Positions 43,446 to 49,661 of a DNA stretch of 49,661 bases are shown in pieces (positions within the stretch are counted from its first letter, which is position 1; each line of letters begins with the position of its first letter). This stretch comes from Peptococcaceae bacterium (lineage in GTDB: Bacteria; Bacillota; Peptococcia; Peptococcales; Peptococcaceae). The notes beneath the pieces were generated by a model. It ran no database searches and had not been told where the DNA came from. It worked only from the letters and a program-made list of their open reading frames with translations. Location: NCBI GenBank assembly GCA_019420345.1, contig JAHZHI010000012.1, forward strand, positions 1 through 49,661. The letters are read 5' to 3'. The position numbers and the translations under genes were made by a program.

Positions 43446-43473
43446 ATTATACGTGATTCTTCTCTATTGTCAA
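43446..43473 (-). promoter_or_regulatory. glyQ operon promoter
   Basis: On the minus strand a perfect -35 TTGACA (43468-43473), 16-bp spacer and perfect -10 TATAAT (43446-43451), the best promoter match in the window. The -35 overlaps the recO stop codon. The T-box leader begins just downstream. Confidence 0.9.
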
Positions 43474-44183
43474 GAATAGAAGTGAATTGTTGCTTCATCT
43501 AACATTGCCTTACTCTTAAGTTGAATATCCAAATTTTCCTTATAAGCCACATTTAGAATCGACCGTAACGCTTCACGTGCTTGTTTTGATAAATAAAACG
43601 AAAATGCCTTTCCTGCTGTCATCAAGCAGACATTTAAAAAAGAACACATTTCATCAAATAAGGCTTGCTGAAGCATTGAGAAATGAGAGGTTTTCCAAAA
43701 CGATTGGCACAAAAAGCAAAAATCTTCTATGCTTTCACTGGCATAGCCTAAACAATTAAGGAGTCGCCATTCAAAGAACAATCTTACTTCAATTAAATTT
43801 GCATCATCCATCGTTCTTAGCATATAAAATAGAAGATCATACACATCTTCTTGCGGTGCAGATTCTTCCATCGTTTCATCAACTAACTCACATAAATAAA
43901 CACTAGTAAGTAAAGCTTCAAAAGATTGAAACCGTCGCGAATTCCCCTGAATTTGTGTTGCTGAAAGAAGTGTTAAACCTGATTTTCCTAAATAAAAATT
44001 AACTGTAGCTACACTTCCAATATTCAGCAACGACGATAACTTGCTTGCTGGCTTCTCAATACCTTTTGCAACTGCATGGACCTTTCCTAAATGGTATCCA
44101 AACAAAATAATTCGCGCATCAGATTCTTTAAATGGAATCCTCTTTAAAATAATACATTCATCATCAACATAAGGATCACTCAT
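43470..44183 (-). CDS. recO: DNA repair protein RecO
   Basis: RecFOR pathway mediator that anneals single strands and loads RecA. The 237 residues show an N-terminal OB fold with CIILKRIPFKESDARIILFGYHLGKVHAVAKGI and a helical C-terminal domain. Only one CxxC (CFLC) is visible where some relatives have a full four-Cys zinc site, so zinc binding is doubtful. The ATG overlaps the nrdR end by 8 bp. Confidence 0.9.
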   Translation of the reverse strand: MSDPYVDDECIILKRIPFKESDARIILFGYHLGKVHAVAKGIEKPASKLSSLLNIGSVATVNFYLGKSGLTLLSATQIQGNSRRFQSFEALLTSVYLCELVDETMEESAPQEDVYDLLFYMLRTMDDANLIEVRLFFEWRLLNCLGYASESIEDFCFLCQSFWKTSHFSMLQQALFDEMCSFLNVCLMTAGKAFSFYLSKQAREALRSILNVAYKENLDIQLKSKAMLDEATIHFYS

Positions 44184-44637
44184 CTGTTTCCACTGTTTTT
44201 TTCAATGCTTCTAATTCATTGAAAAAGCTTTCTATATCGGAAAAATCTTTATAAACTGATGCAAATCGAATATACGCAACTTGGTCGATTTTTATCAAAT
44301 GCTGAAGAATTGTCTCACCGATGTCAGCCGTGGATACTTCTGAATACTGATTTTTAAGCTGTTTTTCAATATTATCCACCATTGCTTCAAGCTGATCAAT
44401 GGTAACTGGCCGTTTCTCGCACGCTTTAGCCATTCCTTTTAAGATTTTAGATTTATCAAAGAGTTCAGTTCTTCCCGATTTCTTCCGTACAATTAATGGC
44501 ATATCCTCGATTTTTTCATAAGTGGTAAAACGCTTTCCGCATTTTACACACTCTCTGCGACGCTTAACAGTATTGACATGATCATTAGTCCGTGTATCCA
44601 ACACTCTGCTTGCCCCACCACACACTGGACATAACAT
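44176..44637 (-). CDS. nrdR: Transcriptional repressor NrdR
   Basis: Zinc-ribbon/ATP-cone repressor of ribonucleotide reductase genes. The 153 residues begin MLCPVCGGASRVLDTRTND; the second zinc pair is in CVKCGKRFTTYE. The ATP-cone (PLIVRKKSGRTELFDKSKIL to about 135) follows. The ATG at 44635-44637 has AAGGGTGA upstream; the frame extends 30 bp further without support. Forms an operon with recO. Its target nrd genes are not in the window. Confidence 0.95.
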   Translation of the reverse strand: MLCPVCGGASRVLDTRTNDHVNTVKRRRECVKCGKRFTTYEKIEDMPLIVRKKSGRTELFDKSKILKGMAKACEKRPVTIDQLEAMVDNIEKQLKNQYSEVSTADIGETILQHLIKIDQVAYIRFASVYKDFSDIESFFNELEALKKTVETDE

Positions 44638-44688
44638 GAAAATCACCCTTATCATAATCATTTTCAAATAAATTGGTTCATCTTTGTA

Positions 44689-44718
44689 AGTATAACACGA
44701 GCATCATCCTCTCGTCAA
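44689..44718 (-). promoter_or_regulatory. nrdR-recO promoter
   Basis: On the minus strand -35 TTGACG (44713-44718), 18-bp spacer, -10 TATACT (44689-44694) preceded by TGT, an extended -10. Leader of about 45 nt to the nrdR ATG. Confidence 0.65.
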
Positions 44719-44764
44719 AATCCGCCTAAAAAAGAAGATAATTATTCCAGAAAAAATATTCAAA

Positions 44765-44791
44765 AAGAGCATCCAATTCCCGGATGCTCTT
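44765..44791 (-). terminator. trxA terminator
   Basis: Perfect 10-bp hairpin (AAGAGCATCC 44765-44774, GGATGCTCTT 44782-44791) 16 bp after the trxA stop. On the minus strand it is followed by TTTTTGAATATTTTTTC. Confidence 0.85.
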
Positions 44792-44807
44792 AAACTACTA
44801 TTGAAAA

Positions 44808-45131
44808 TTATAAATTAATAATTCTAATGATATCATTTTTTGGTCGAAAACCAATGGCACGCTCAACTTCTTCTCCATCTTTAAACAACATAACTGTTGG
44901 AATGCTCATTACGCCATAACGCTTTGAAATGCGTTGCGCTTGATCTACGTTTAATTTGCAGAACTTAACCTTACCAACGTTTTCATTGGCTACTTCATCT
45001 ATAATTGGCCCAAGCATTTTGCAAGGACCACACCATTCAGCCCAGAAGTCTACAAGTACAGGTTCTTCTGACTCCAGTACAACTTCTTGAAAATTACTTT
45101 CATCGACTGCAATCACATGTTCACTTGCCAT
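44808..45131 (-). CDS. trxA: Thioredoxin
   Basis: Cytosolic dithiol reductant of 107 residues with the active site WCGPC (33-37) in VDFWAEWCGPCKML, the later cis-proline loop SIPTVMLFKDGEEVE, and no signal peptide. AGGAGGATGAACA precedes the ATG. It is transcribed alone, ending at the hairpin 44765-44791. It could reduce ribonucleotide reductase, whose repressor gene is next door. Confidence 0.96.
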   Translation of the reverse strand: MASEHVIAVDESNFQEVVLESEEPVLVDFWAEWCGPCKMLGPIIDEVANENVGKVKFCKLNVDQAQRISKRYGVMSIPTVMLFKDGEEVERAIGFRPKNDIIRIINL

Positions 45132-45171
45132 TGTTCATCCTCCTAAAAAACGAAAACGCTCTCTTATGTTC

Positions 45172-45180
45172 ATTCTAACA
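45172..45180 (-). promoter_or_regulatory. Probable trxA extended -10 promoter
   Basis: On the minus strand -10 TAGAAT (45172-45177) preceded by TGT; no good -35 is seen at the right spacing, as is often true of extended -10 promoters. Start near 45165, about 34 nt before the trxA ATG. Confidence 0.4.
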
Positions 45181-45228
45181 TATATTTCAAAAATGGACCA
45201 GACATAATCAACAATCACATCGTAAAAT

Positions 45229-45918
45229 CTACATGCTTAACAGTTCGCAAATTACATAACGAGATAACTCCAGACCTGCAATTGCGGGACAAAAACAAAT
45301 GGTTCCAGGTTTTTCATTAATTGGAGGTTGAGAATAAGGAGGTTCTTCTGAATAAAGAACTTTTACACCAGACGTTACACCTACTTCACGCAATTTTTTT
45401 CTCACCGCCCTTGCCAATGGACAAACACTTGTTTTACTAATATCAGCAATTTTAAACGGATAAGTACCAATCTTATTTCCTGTTCCCATTGAAGAAATCA
45501 TTCTTTTTTTATTAACGCGATGCCAAAGTATAAGCTCTACCTTAGCACGCACGTCATCAATACAATCAATTGTAAAATCGCTTTCTTTCAGATATGAAGG
45601 GATATAATCTTGAGTGATTTTTTCTTGGTATGAATGAATGATGAGTTCTGGATTAATGGACAAAAGACGATTTGCCATCGCTTCAACTTTAATTTGTCCA
45701 ATGGTACCCTGTACAGCATGAACTTGACGATTAAGATTACTTGGTTCTATGCGATCAAAATCAACCATTGTCAACTCGCCAATACCAGTGCGCACTAAAG
45801 CCTCGCAAGCCCAAGAACCAACCCCACCAACACCTAATACCGCCACATGTGATGCACGTAATTTTACAACTGCCTCTTCACCAAGTAGACGAACAGTTCT
45901 ATCATAAAATTTTTCCAT
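45229..45918 (-). CDS. tcdA: tRNA threonylcarbamoyladenosine dehydratase (TcdA, ThiF-like)
   Basis: E1-like (ThiF/MoeB) enzyme that dehydrates t6A37 to cyclic t6A in tRNAs. The 230 residues begin MEKFYDRTVRLLGEEAV and carry the nucleotide-binding VAVLGVGGVGSWACEALVRTG, DFDRIEPSNLNRQ, DCIDDVRAKVEL and SSMGTGNKI, with TSVCPLARAVRKKLRE later, as in TcdA. The ATG at 45916-45918 has AGGTGAG upstream; the frame extends 15 bp beyond it. No partner rhodanese or ThiS gene is near, which favours TcdA over thiamine or molybdopterin roles. Confidence 0.92.
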   Translation of the reverse strand: MEKFYDRTVRLLGEEAVVKLRASHVAVLGVGGVGSWACEALVRTGIGELTMVDFDRIEPSNLNRQVHAVQGTIGQIKVEAMANRLLSINPELIIHSYQEKITQDYIPSYLKESDFTIDCIDDVRAKVELILWHRVNKKRMISSMGTGNKIGTYPFKIADISKTSVCPLARAVRKKLREVGVTSGVKVLYSEEPPYSQPPINEKPGTICFCPAIAGLELSRYVICELLSM

Positions 45919-45952
45919 CTTCTCACCTACCAATTTATCTGCAAGAAATTGT

Positions 45953-45980
45953 TTTACATCCTCACTTTGTCTGGTATACT
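45953..45980 (+). promoter_or_regulatory. Promoter of the DUF1858 gene
   Basis: -35 TTTACA (45953-45958), 16-bp spacer, extended -10 TGG plus TATACT (45975-45980). It lies in the divergent space between tcdA and the DUF1858 gene. Confidence 0.7.
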
Positions 45981-46024
45981 ATATCAAAGAATCACTACTT
46001 ATTCAACTCAAGGAGGATATAATA

Positions 46025-46231
46025 ATGTTAATTACCAAAGACATGCCTATTTCTGATACTGTTAGAAAATATCCAGGTACTGCGCCTGTCTTCATGCAAT
46101 ATGGCATGGGTTGCCTTGGCTGTGCAGCTGCTCATTTTGAAAATATTGAACAAGGCGCAGTTGTACATGGCATCGATGTCGATGCACTGATGGCTGCTCT
46201 CAATAAAGTAGCTGAAGAACAGGAAAAATAA
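46025..46231 (+). CDS. DUF1858 / hybrid-cluster-protein-associated redox disulfide domain protein
   Basis: The 68-residue protein consists of one DUF1858 domain: LITKDMPISDTVRKYPGTAPVFMQYGMGC then the CxxC pair C30-C33 (GCLGC) and a closing HGIDVDALMAALNK. The domain is found alone or fused to hybrid cluster proteins in anaerobes and is thought to be a redox disulfide or metal-binding module; its real role is not established. AAGGAGGA lies 7-8 nt before the ATG. It has its own extended -10 promoter and a perfect 18-bp hairpin after it, so it is an independent, probably well-expressed gene. Confidence 0.88.
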   Translation: MLITKDMPISDTVRKYPGTAPVFMQYGMGCLGCAAAHFENIEQGAVVHGIDVDALMAALNKVAEEQEK

Positions 46232-46256
46232 TGTTCAATTAAACCATCTATCAAAT

Positions 46257-46297
46257 GAAATGCCCTCAATAATTAAAAAAATTATTGAGGGCATTTC
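46257..46297 (+). terminator. Hairpin after the DUF1858 gene
   Basis: Perfect 18-bp stem (46257-46274 with 46280-46297, loop AAAAA) 25 bp past the stop. The only T run is within the stem end (ATTTCC), so it is a terminator or an mRNA-end stabiliser. Confidence 0.65.
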
Positions 46298-46367
46298 CAT
46301 AGCAAAATTTAACTAATAATCATGAAAAAACAAAAGGATCAACACAATATTGACTTTTTTATAAAAA

Positions 46368-46389
46368 AACTGATGCCGAAGCATCAGTT
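46368..46389 (-). terminator. rnpB terminator
   Basis: Perfect 9-bp hairpin AACTGATGC, loop CGAA in plus-strand terms, GCATCAGTT. On the minus strand a run of seven T and further T-rich sequence follow. It lies just beyond the 3' end of the RNase P RNA. Confidence 0.9.
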
Positions 46390-46397
46390 CTATTATC

Positions 46398-46723
46398 AAT
46401 TATTAGCAGGTAATAAGCCGGGTTCTGTATCAGCGATCATCTATCTTGAATTTAAGTTACCTTAAATCTCTAGCGACCTACCCAAAACAACACGGGCAAT
46501 GTTATTGTTTTTATTAGGTCTTGCTCCGAATGGGGTTTACCAAGCCAACTGATCACCCAGTTGCTGGTGCGCTCTTACCGCACCGTTTCATCCTTACCAA
46601 AATATGGCGGTTTGTTTTCTGTGGCACTTTCCTTAGGGTCGCCCCCACTGGCCGTTAACCAGCATTCTGCCCTATGGAGCCCGGACTTTCCTCAGCAAAA
46701 GCCGCGATCACTTCCTACTAACG
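46398..46723 (-). ncRNA. rnpB: RNase P catalytic RNA, type A
   Basis: Catalytic RNA that trims 5' ends of pre-tRNAs with RnpA. The minus strand shows the universal core pieces in order: GAGGAAAGTCCGGGCTCC, the segment GGTAAGAGCGCACCAG, GGTAAACCCCATTCGGAGCA, and ACAGAACCCGGCTTA near the 3' end. The GAAACGGTGCGG-GGAGCAAGACC arrangement follows E. coli type A and not B. subtilis type B. The P1 stem pairs TTAGTAGG (46714-46721) with CCTGCTAA (46403-46410) and continues for about 14 bp. Ends are set to a few nt by the promoter and P1. An open frame inside it on the plus strand is spurious. Confidence 0.96.
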
Positions 46724-46729
46724 TTAGTT

Positions 46730-46758
46730 ATTATATCTTTCTTATTCGAGAAAAACAA
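46730..46758 (-). promoter_or_regulatory. rnpB promoter
   Basis: Perfect -10 TATAAT (46730-46735) on the minus strand, with a weak -35 TTGTTT (46753-46758) at 17 bp. Its expected start near 46723 fits the P1 stem. The remaining gap up to 46948 (AT-rich) shows no further gene. Confidence 0.65.
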
Positions 46759-46948
46759 GCCCTGATTGCTTTTCTCCCACTCCAAATTAAATAGATAGCA
46801 AAAATTCTTAACTGAAAATATCGCCTGGCAAAACGTGCACATCTCTCAAGCTAAAAGGACCTGTAATCTCTCTTTAAAGTTTTTCTATTGCTATATTTCT
46901 AGCAGCAGTTCTTATATATGTAGATAGTTTTATCTGAACAAAAATTTT

Positions 46949-46987
46949 CCCCTTAATGTAGTAATTTCACATTCCTACATTAGGGGG
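46949..46987 (-). terminator. Terminator of the HEAT-like gene
   Basis: A 13-bp stem with one G-T pair (46949-46961 with 46975-46987, 13-nt loop) 44 bp after the stop. On the minus strand it is followed by AAAATTTTTGTTC. Confidence 0.75.
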
Positions 46988-47031
46988 ATATTGCTATCTA
47001 TCATCCATTTTGGTTGGATCTATTCAATAAT

Positions 47032-47676
47032 TTAACGTATGGCATCTTGCGCTAAATCCGCCACACAATATTCATTAACAGAACCATGCAAATATAAAGT
47101 TACATAGCGTTGATCATTAGACCATTCTCGCAAATGTTTTTTCATTTTATCGTTCGGATACTGTTTAAAGTAAACAGCAGCATATGCACGTAAATCAGCC
47201 ATATCAAACTGTTCAAACCAATAAAATGTCTTCGGTAAATATTCTTCTACTTTTTCAGCATGATCTTTCATTAAATCTGGTAAAACCCAGTACAATCCCG
47301 CATAACAAATATCATTTAAATCTGAATGGTAGAATAATGGACCAATAAATTCTTCAAAGCGTTTTCCCGGTACATTAGCAATGATATTACCTACTACCTC
47401 AGATGATGCCCATGGAACATTTGCGCTTTCTTCACACATTTGCCATATAAACCGACGAATAATATTTCTAAACAACGCATCATTCTCTGACGCGAAACAA
47501 CCAGCTAATTTTCCAATATACTCAATTGCTGTCCATCGAACGATATCACTAGGCACTCCATAAACATGCATTTGCAAATATCGTGATGTCATGGCATCAT
47601 TTTCTGTAAAACACGCAACAATTTTTTCGAAATCCTGTCTTTGAAGCGCATTTTGAACTTCCCTTCTGATATTCAT
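47032..47676 (-). CDS. HEAT-repeat-like helical protein, possibly DVU0298 family
   Basis: The 214-residue protein is almost entirely alpha-helical by pattern, without signal peptide, membrane segment or catalytic motif. Recurring helix pairs such as VRWTAIEYIGKLAG, VPWASSEVVGNIIA and DICYAGLYWVLPDLM resemble HEAT repeats. The overall look recalls the DVU0298-type proteins of anaerobes, but I cannot confirm this without a search. Function unknown; a protein-binding scaffold is the cautious guess. It starts 23 bp after the stop of the secreted glucosaminidase gene, with CGGAGGAG upstream of the ATG, so the two are probably cotranscribed. Confidence 0.65.
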   Translation of the reverse strand: MNIRREVQNALQRQDFEKIVACFTENDAMTSRYLQMHVYGVPSDIVRWTAIEYIGKLAGCFASENDALFRNIIRRFIWQMCEESANVPWASSEVVGNIIANVPGKRFEEFIGPLFYHSDLNDICYAGLYWVLPDLMKDHAEKVEEYLPKTFYWFEQFDMADLRAYAAVYFKQYPNDKMKKHLREWSNDQRYVTLYLHGSVNEYCVADLAQDAIR

Positions 47677-47699
47677 AACACGAACTCCTCCGAAAGTTC

Positions 47700-48917
47700 T
47701 CAGCTATTCATCATTGGAACCAGCATATTATTATAAATATTTTGGCCATAATTATCGCCAGGAACAGCCCATTTTCCATTTAAATCGGTTAAATTAGAAG
47801 CAACACCACGATTACCGTGATTAAAGCGACCATCTAACAGTTCACAACCAGATGGCAAGGCATTTGTTGTTGCATAAGAATATAAGTGCTGAATATGAGC
47901 TTCAACGCCAGTTGCCACACTGTCATAACACCATCCATGGATTCCCACCTGAAGATAAGCTTTGCTGTGATTAACCGCCGTTAAAAGTGAAGTAGCATAC
48001 TCTTCTTCAGTAGTAGTATGACCTACCGCGCCTAACCCGCAGAAATTATTTTGCCAAGGTTGCACCTCATTGCCATACTGGAAATATCCTGTTTCCAAAA
48101 GCGCTTGAGCTAACGCAACATCTCCTCGAATATTATACTTTTGTCCAATCGAATAATAATAATACGCAATATTATCAGGGAATGGAACAAATGTTTTACC
48201 ATTTGCCGCAGCTCGTTGCTGAACGGTCACCTCCATTTTTTCGAGATAACGCTGCATCTGTTCCAATGTGCAATAACTTGCTCCACGCAACGTAACCTCT
48301 TCTGCATTTTGGGGCATATTAGAATCTGGAGTTTCACTACCTGACTGATCATCATTTACAGATCCCGTATTATTATCTGGATCAGACGGTGTTACACTTG
48401 GATAAGTAACGTCCGGAGTAGGATTAGGAGCCACTGAACCATTATTCGAGGAATTACTTGTTGAAATGATTACAGTATTTGATGCATTGTTCCAATCTAC
48501 GTTTGCGCCAAGGTTTTCTGCTACAACACGTACTGGGACCATTGTATAGCCACTTGGCGTTATATAAGGAACCCCCGTTGACATATCCACTTCTAATTGT
48601 TGTCCATTGATATAAATCTGCAACGATGAAAGAATAGCTGCTGTACTATCAATATCTGTCGGCTTTGAATCAATCAGGACCGTGCGTGTTGTGTTATCCC
48701 ATTCAACAGTGTGCCCCAACCCTTCACTAACAACGCGCAATGGTACATATACACGACCATTAATATTTTGTGGACTTGCCGAACTGTCACATTCATAAGT
48801 TTTACCATTTATTATAATATTTGCACCATTAGCAGCATTTATGTCAGTTGGGGTGACAGTAGACGCTACAAGAACAGCACCAATTGTACAAGCACATATC
48901 ATTTTTTTAAATTGCAT
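47700..48917 (-). CDS. Secreted glucosaminidase (GH73-like) with two copper-amine-oxidase-N stalk repeats
   Basis: Exported protein with an N-terminal signal peptide (Lys at 4-5, hydrophobic ICACTIGAVLVASTV, likely cut after INA near 28). Two copper_amine_oxidN1 repeats follow (about 34-82 with YVPLRVVSEGLGHTVEWDN, about 94-155 with MVPVRVVAENLGANVDWNN). These are common in Negativicutes and Clostridia and are thought to bind the wall or form stalks, without copper oxidase chemistry. A Pro/Ser/Asp/Asn linker (about 158-205) leads to a GH73-type N-acetylglucosaminidase (about 220-400) with ALAQALLETGYFQYG, whose Glu is the likely catalytic acid. It should cut peptidoglycan outside the membrane. 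405 residues. Confidence 0.85.
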   Translation of the reverse strand: MQFKKMICACTIGAVLVASTVTPTDINAANGANIIINGKTYECDSSASPQNINGRVYVPLRVVSEGLGHTVEWDNTTRTVLIDSKPTDIDSTAAILSSLQIYINGQQLEVDMSTGVPYITPSGYTMVPVRVVAENLGANVDWNNASNTVIISTSNSSNNGSVAPNPTPDVTYPSVTPSDPDNNTGSVNDDQSGSETPDSNMPQNAEEVTLRGASYCTLEQMQRYLEKMEVTVQQRAAANGKTFVPFPDNIAYYYYSIGQKYNIRGDVALAQALLETGYFQYGNEVQPWQNNFCGLGAVGHTTTEEEYATSLLTAVNHSKAYLQVGIHGWCYDSVATGVEAHIQHLYSYATTNALPSGCELLDGRFNHGNRGVASNLTDLNGKWAVPGDNYGQNIYNNMLVPMMNS

Positions 48918-48949
48918 CCAATCTTCCTTTCTTCGATTAGAGGTTATAC

Positions 48950-48962
48950 TGTGAATTTCACA
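48950..48962. promoter_or_regulatory. Palindrome in the divergent glucosaminidase-cyclophilin gap
   Basis: TGTGAA and TTCACA around a single central T form a perfect 13-bp palindrome between the divergent genes. It resembles an operator half-site pair of the CRP/FNR type, but the spacing (TGTGA, 3 bp, TCACA) is too short for that family. Regulator unknown. Confidence 0.3.
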
Positions 48963-49022
48963 TCTTTTATGTTATCATAAATAGTGAAGAAAATCCATTT
49001 TCCAGAAAGGGTTGAAAGAATA

Positions 49023-49544
49023 ATGTCAAATCCTCAGGTAGAAATCAAAATGAAAAGTGGCAATTCGATGACAATTGAGTTGTATCCAGACGTTGCTCCA
49101 AATACTGTAAACAATTTTTTATTTTTGGCCAATAATGGATTCTATAACAACTTGATTTTCCATCGTGTCATCAAAGGTTTTATGATTCAAGGCGGAGATC
49201 CACAAGGTACTGGTACTGGTGGTCCCGGTTATACAATTAAAGGTGAATTTCGCCAAAATGGGTTTACCAATGATCTCAAACATGATCGTGGTGTAATCTC
49301 TATGGCTCGTGCCATGCATCCAGATAGTACCGGAAGTCAATTCTTTATTATGCATGCAAAAGCACCACATCTTGATGGAGCCTACGCAGCCTTCGGAAAA
49401 TTAATTGACGGTTTTGATGAACTTGATCGAATTGCTGGTGTAAAAACCAACTTTTCAGATAAACCATTAGAAGATGAAGTCATCGAAAAAATGACCATAC
49501 AACTTAATGGATACGAGCTCCAGCCACCACAAGTAATTCGATAG
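49023..49544 (+). CDS. Peptidyl-prolyl cis-trans isomerase, cyclophilin type
   Basis: Cytosolic cyclophilin that speeds X-Pro isomerisation in protein folding. The 173 residues carry the active-site blocks FHRVIKGFMIQGGDPQGTGTG, GVISMARAMHPDSTGSQFFI and LDGAYAAFGKLIDGFDELD. No signal peptide. I use the ATG at 49023, with GAAAGGG and GAAAG upstream and MSNPQVEIKMKSG as the start; the frame is open 39 bp further to a GTG without a ribosome binding site. Divergent from the glucosaminidase gene. Confidence 0.94.
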   Translation: MSNPQVEIKMKSGNSMTIELYPDVAPNTVNNFLFLANNGFYNNLIFHRVIKGFMIQGGDPQGTGTGGPGYTIKGEFRQNGFTNDLKHDRGVISMARAMHPDSTGSQFFIMHAKAPHLDGAYAAFGKLIDGFDELDRIAGVKTNFSDKPLEDEVIEKMTIQLNGYELQPPQVIR

Positions 49545-49567
49545 AATTATTATCCGAGAATAAAAAA

Positions 49568-49593
49568 TGCCTCCATGCAAAAACATGGAGGCA
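49568..49593 (-). terminator. Terminator for a minus-strand gene beyond the right edge
   Basis: Perfect 10-bp stem (TGCCTCCATG 49568-49577, CATGGAGGCA 49584-49593). The T tract TTTTTTATT follows on the minus strand only, which suggests a convergent gene entering from the right. Confidence 0.6.
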
Positions 49594-49605
49594 TCAGACT
49601 GTAGA

Positions 49606-49643
49606 AAAACCCTATTTTGGCATTTTTGCCAAAATAGGGTTTT
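49606..49643. terminator. Bidirectional terminator after the cyclophilin gene
   Basis: Perfect 17-bp stem (49606-49622 with 49627-49643, loop TTTT). It ends in TTTTCT on the plus strand and TTTTTCT on the minus strand, so it can stop transcripts from both sides. Confidence 0.8.
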
Positions 49644-49661
49644 CTCATCTATTCGGAAAAA

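Noticed and set aside
46561..46794. Plus-strand frame of 77 codons.
   Set aside because: It lies largely inside the RNase P RNA gene and its promoter on the other strand.
48950..48962. CRP/FNR binding site.
   Set aside because: Half-sites are separated by 3 bp rather than the 6 bp (CRP) or 4 bp (FNR) those proteins need; kept only as an unassigned palindrome.
1..49661. tRNA genes, CRISPR arrays, insertion sequences or prophage genes.
   Set aside because: No regularly spaced repeats, transposase or phage-like proteins, or cloverleaf-type sequences were found on either strand by reading.

Overview
The window looks like chromosomal core DNA of an anaerobic, low-GC Firmicute, most likely a member of the Negativicutes (Veillonella/Dialister/Megasphaera type); the class is an inference. 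Evidence: AT-rich DNA; the Firmicute clusters rimP-nusA-ylxR-ylxQ-infB-rbfA and priA-def-fmt-rsmB-rlmN-prpC-prkC-rsgA-rpe; a T-box before glyQS; a CIRCE operator; paired 2-hydroxyacyl-CoA dehydratase activator-type proteins of strict anaerobes; a type A RNase P RNA rather than the type B of Bacilli; and a secreted protein with copper-amine-oxidase-N repeats. Almost all genes are on the minus strand. No prophage, IS element, CRISPR array or tRNA gene was seen.

Layout. 1-2850: clpB under a perfect HrcA/CIRCE operator. 2850-6430: pcrA-xerD, followed by a 544-bp gap holding a strong dif-like Xer recombination site (3209-3236) only 67 bp beyond the xerD stop. 6430-10720: two adjacent genes for a split activator/dehydratase-like protein. 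11046-13076: a CNNM/CorC-type membrane protein and a divergent small ABM monooxygenase. 13077-23430: pnp, rpsO with a structured leader, then rimP-nusA-ylxR-ylxQ-infB-rbfA-nrnA-truB-ribF. 23431-35830: priA-def-fmt-yugP-rsmB-rlmN-prpC-prkC-rsgA-rpe-plsX-acpP, joining translation, Ser/Thr phosphorylation, ribosome assembly and lipid synthesis. 35854-43473: glyQ-glyS-yicC-remA-gmk-rpoZ-coaBC-metK behind a glycine T-box and a near-consensus promoter. 43470-46231: nrdR-recO, trxA, tcdA and a divergent DUF1858 redox protein. 46368-49661: rnpB, a HEAT-like protein, a secreted glucosaminidase with stalk repeats, and a cytosolic cyclophilin.

Most of the window is ordinary housekeeping. The part most worth a second look is the pcrA-xerD-dif neighbourhood: the dif-like site matches the B. 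subtilis and E. coli sites closely, has an extra tandem XerC-type half-site on its left, and lies next to a tyrosine recombinase with all catalytic residues. The long minus-strand run to its right fits a replication fork travelling leftwards to a terminus here. The usual bacterial pattern places the xer genes away from dif. Several gene starts were moved inward, or to TTG or GTG, because of clear ribosome binding sites; each entry says so.
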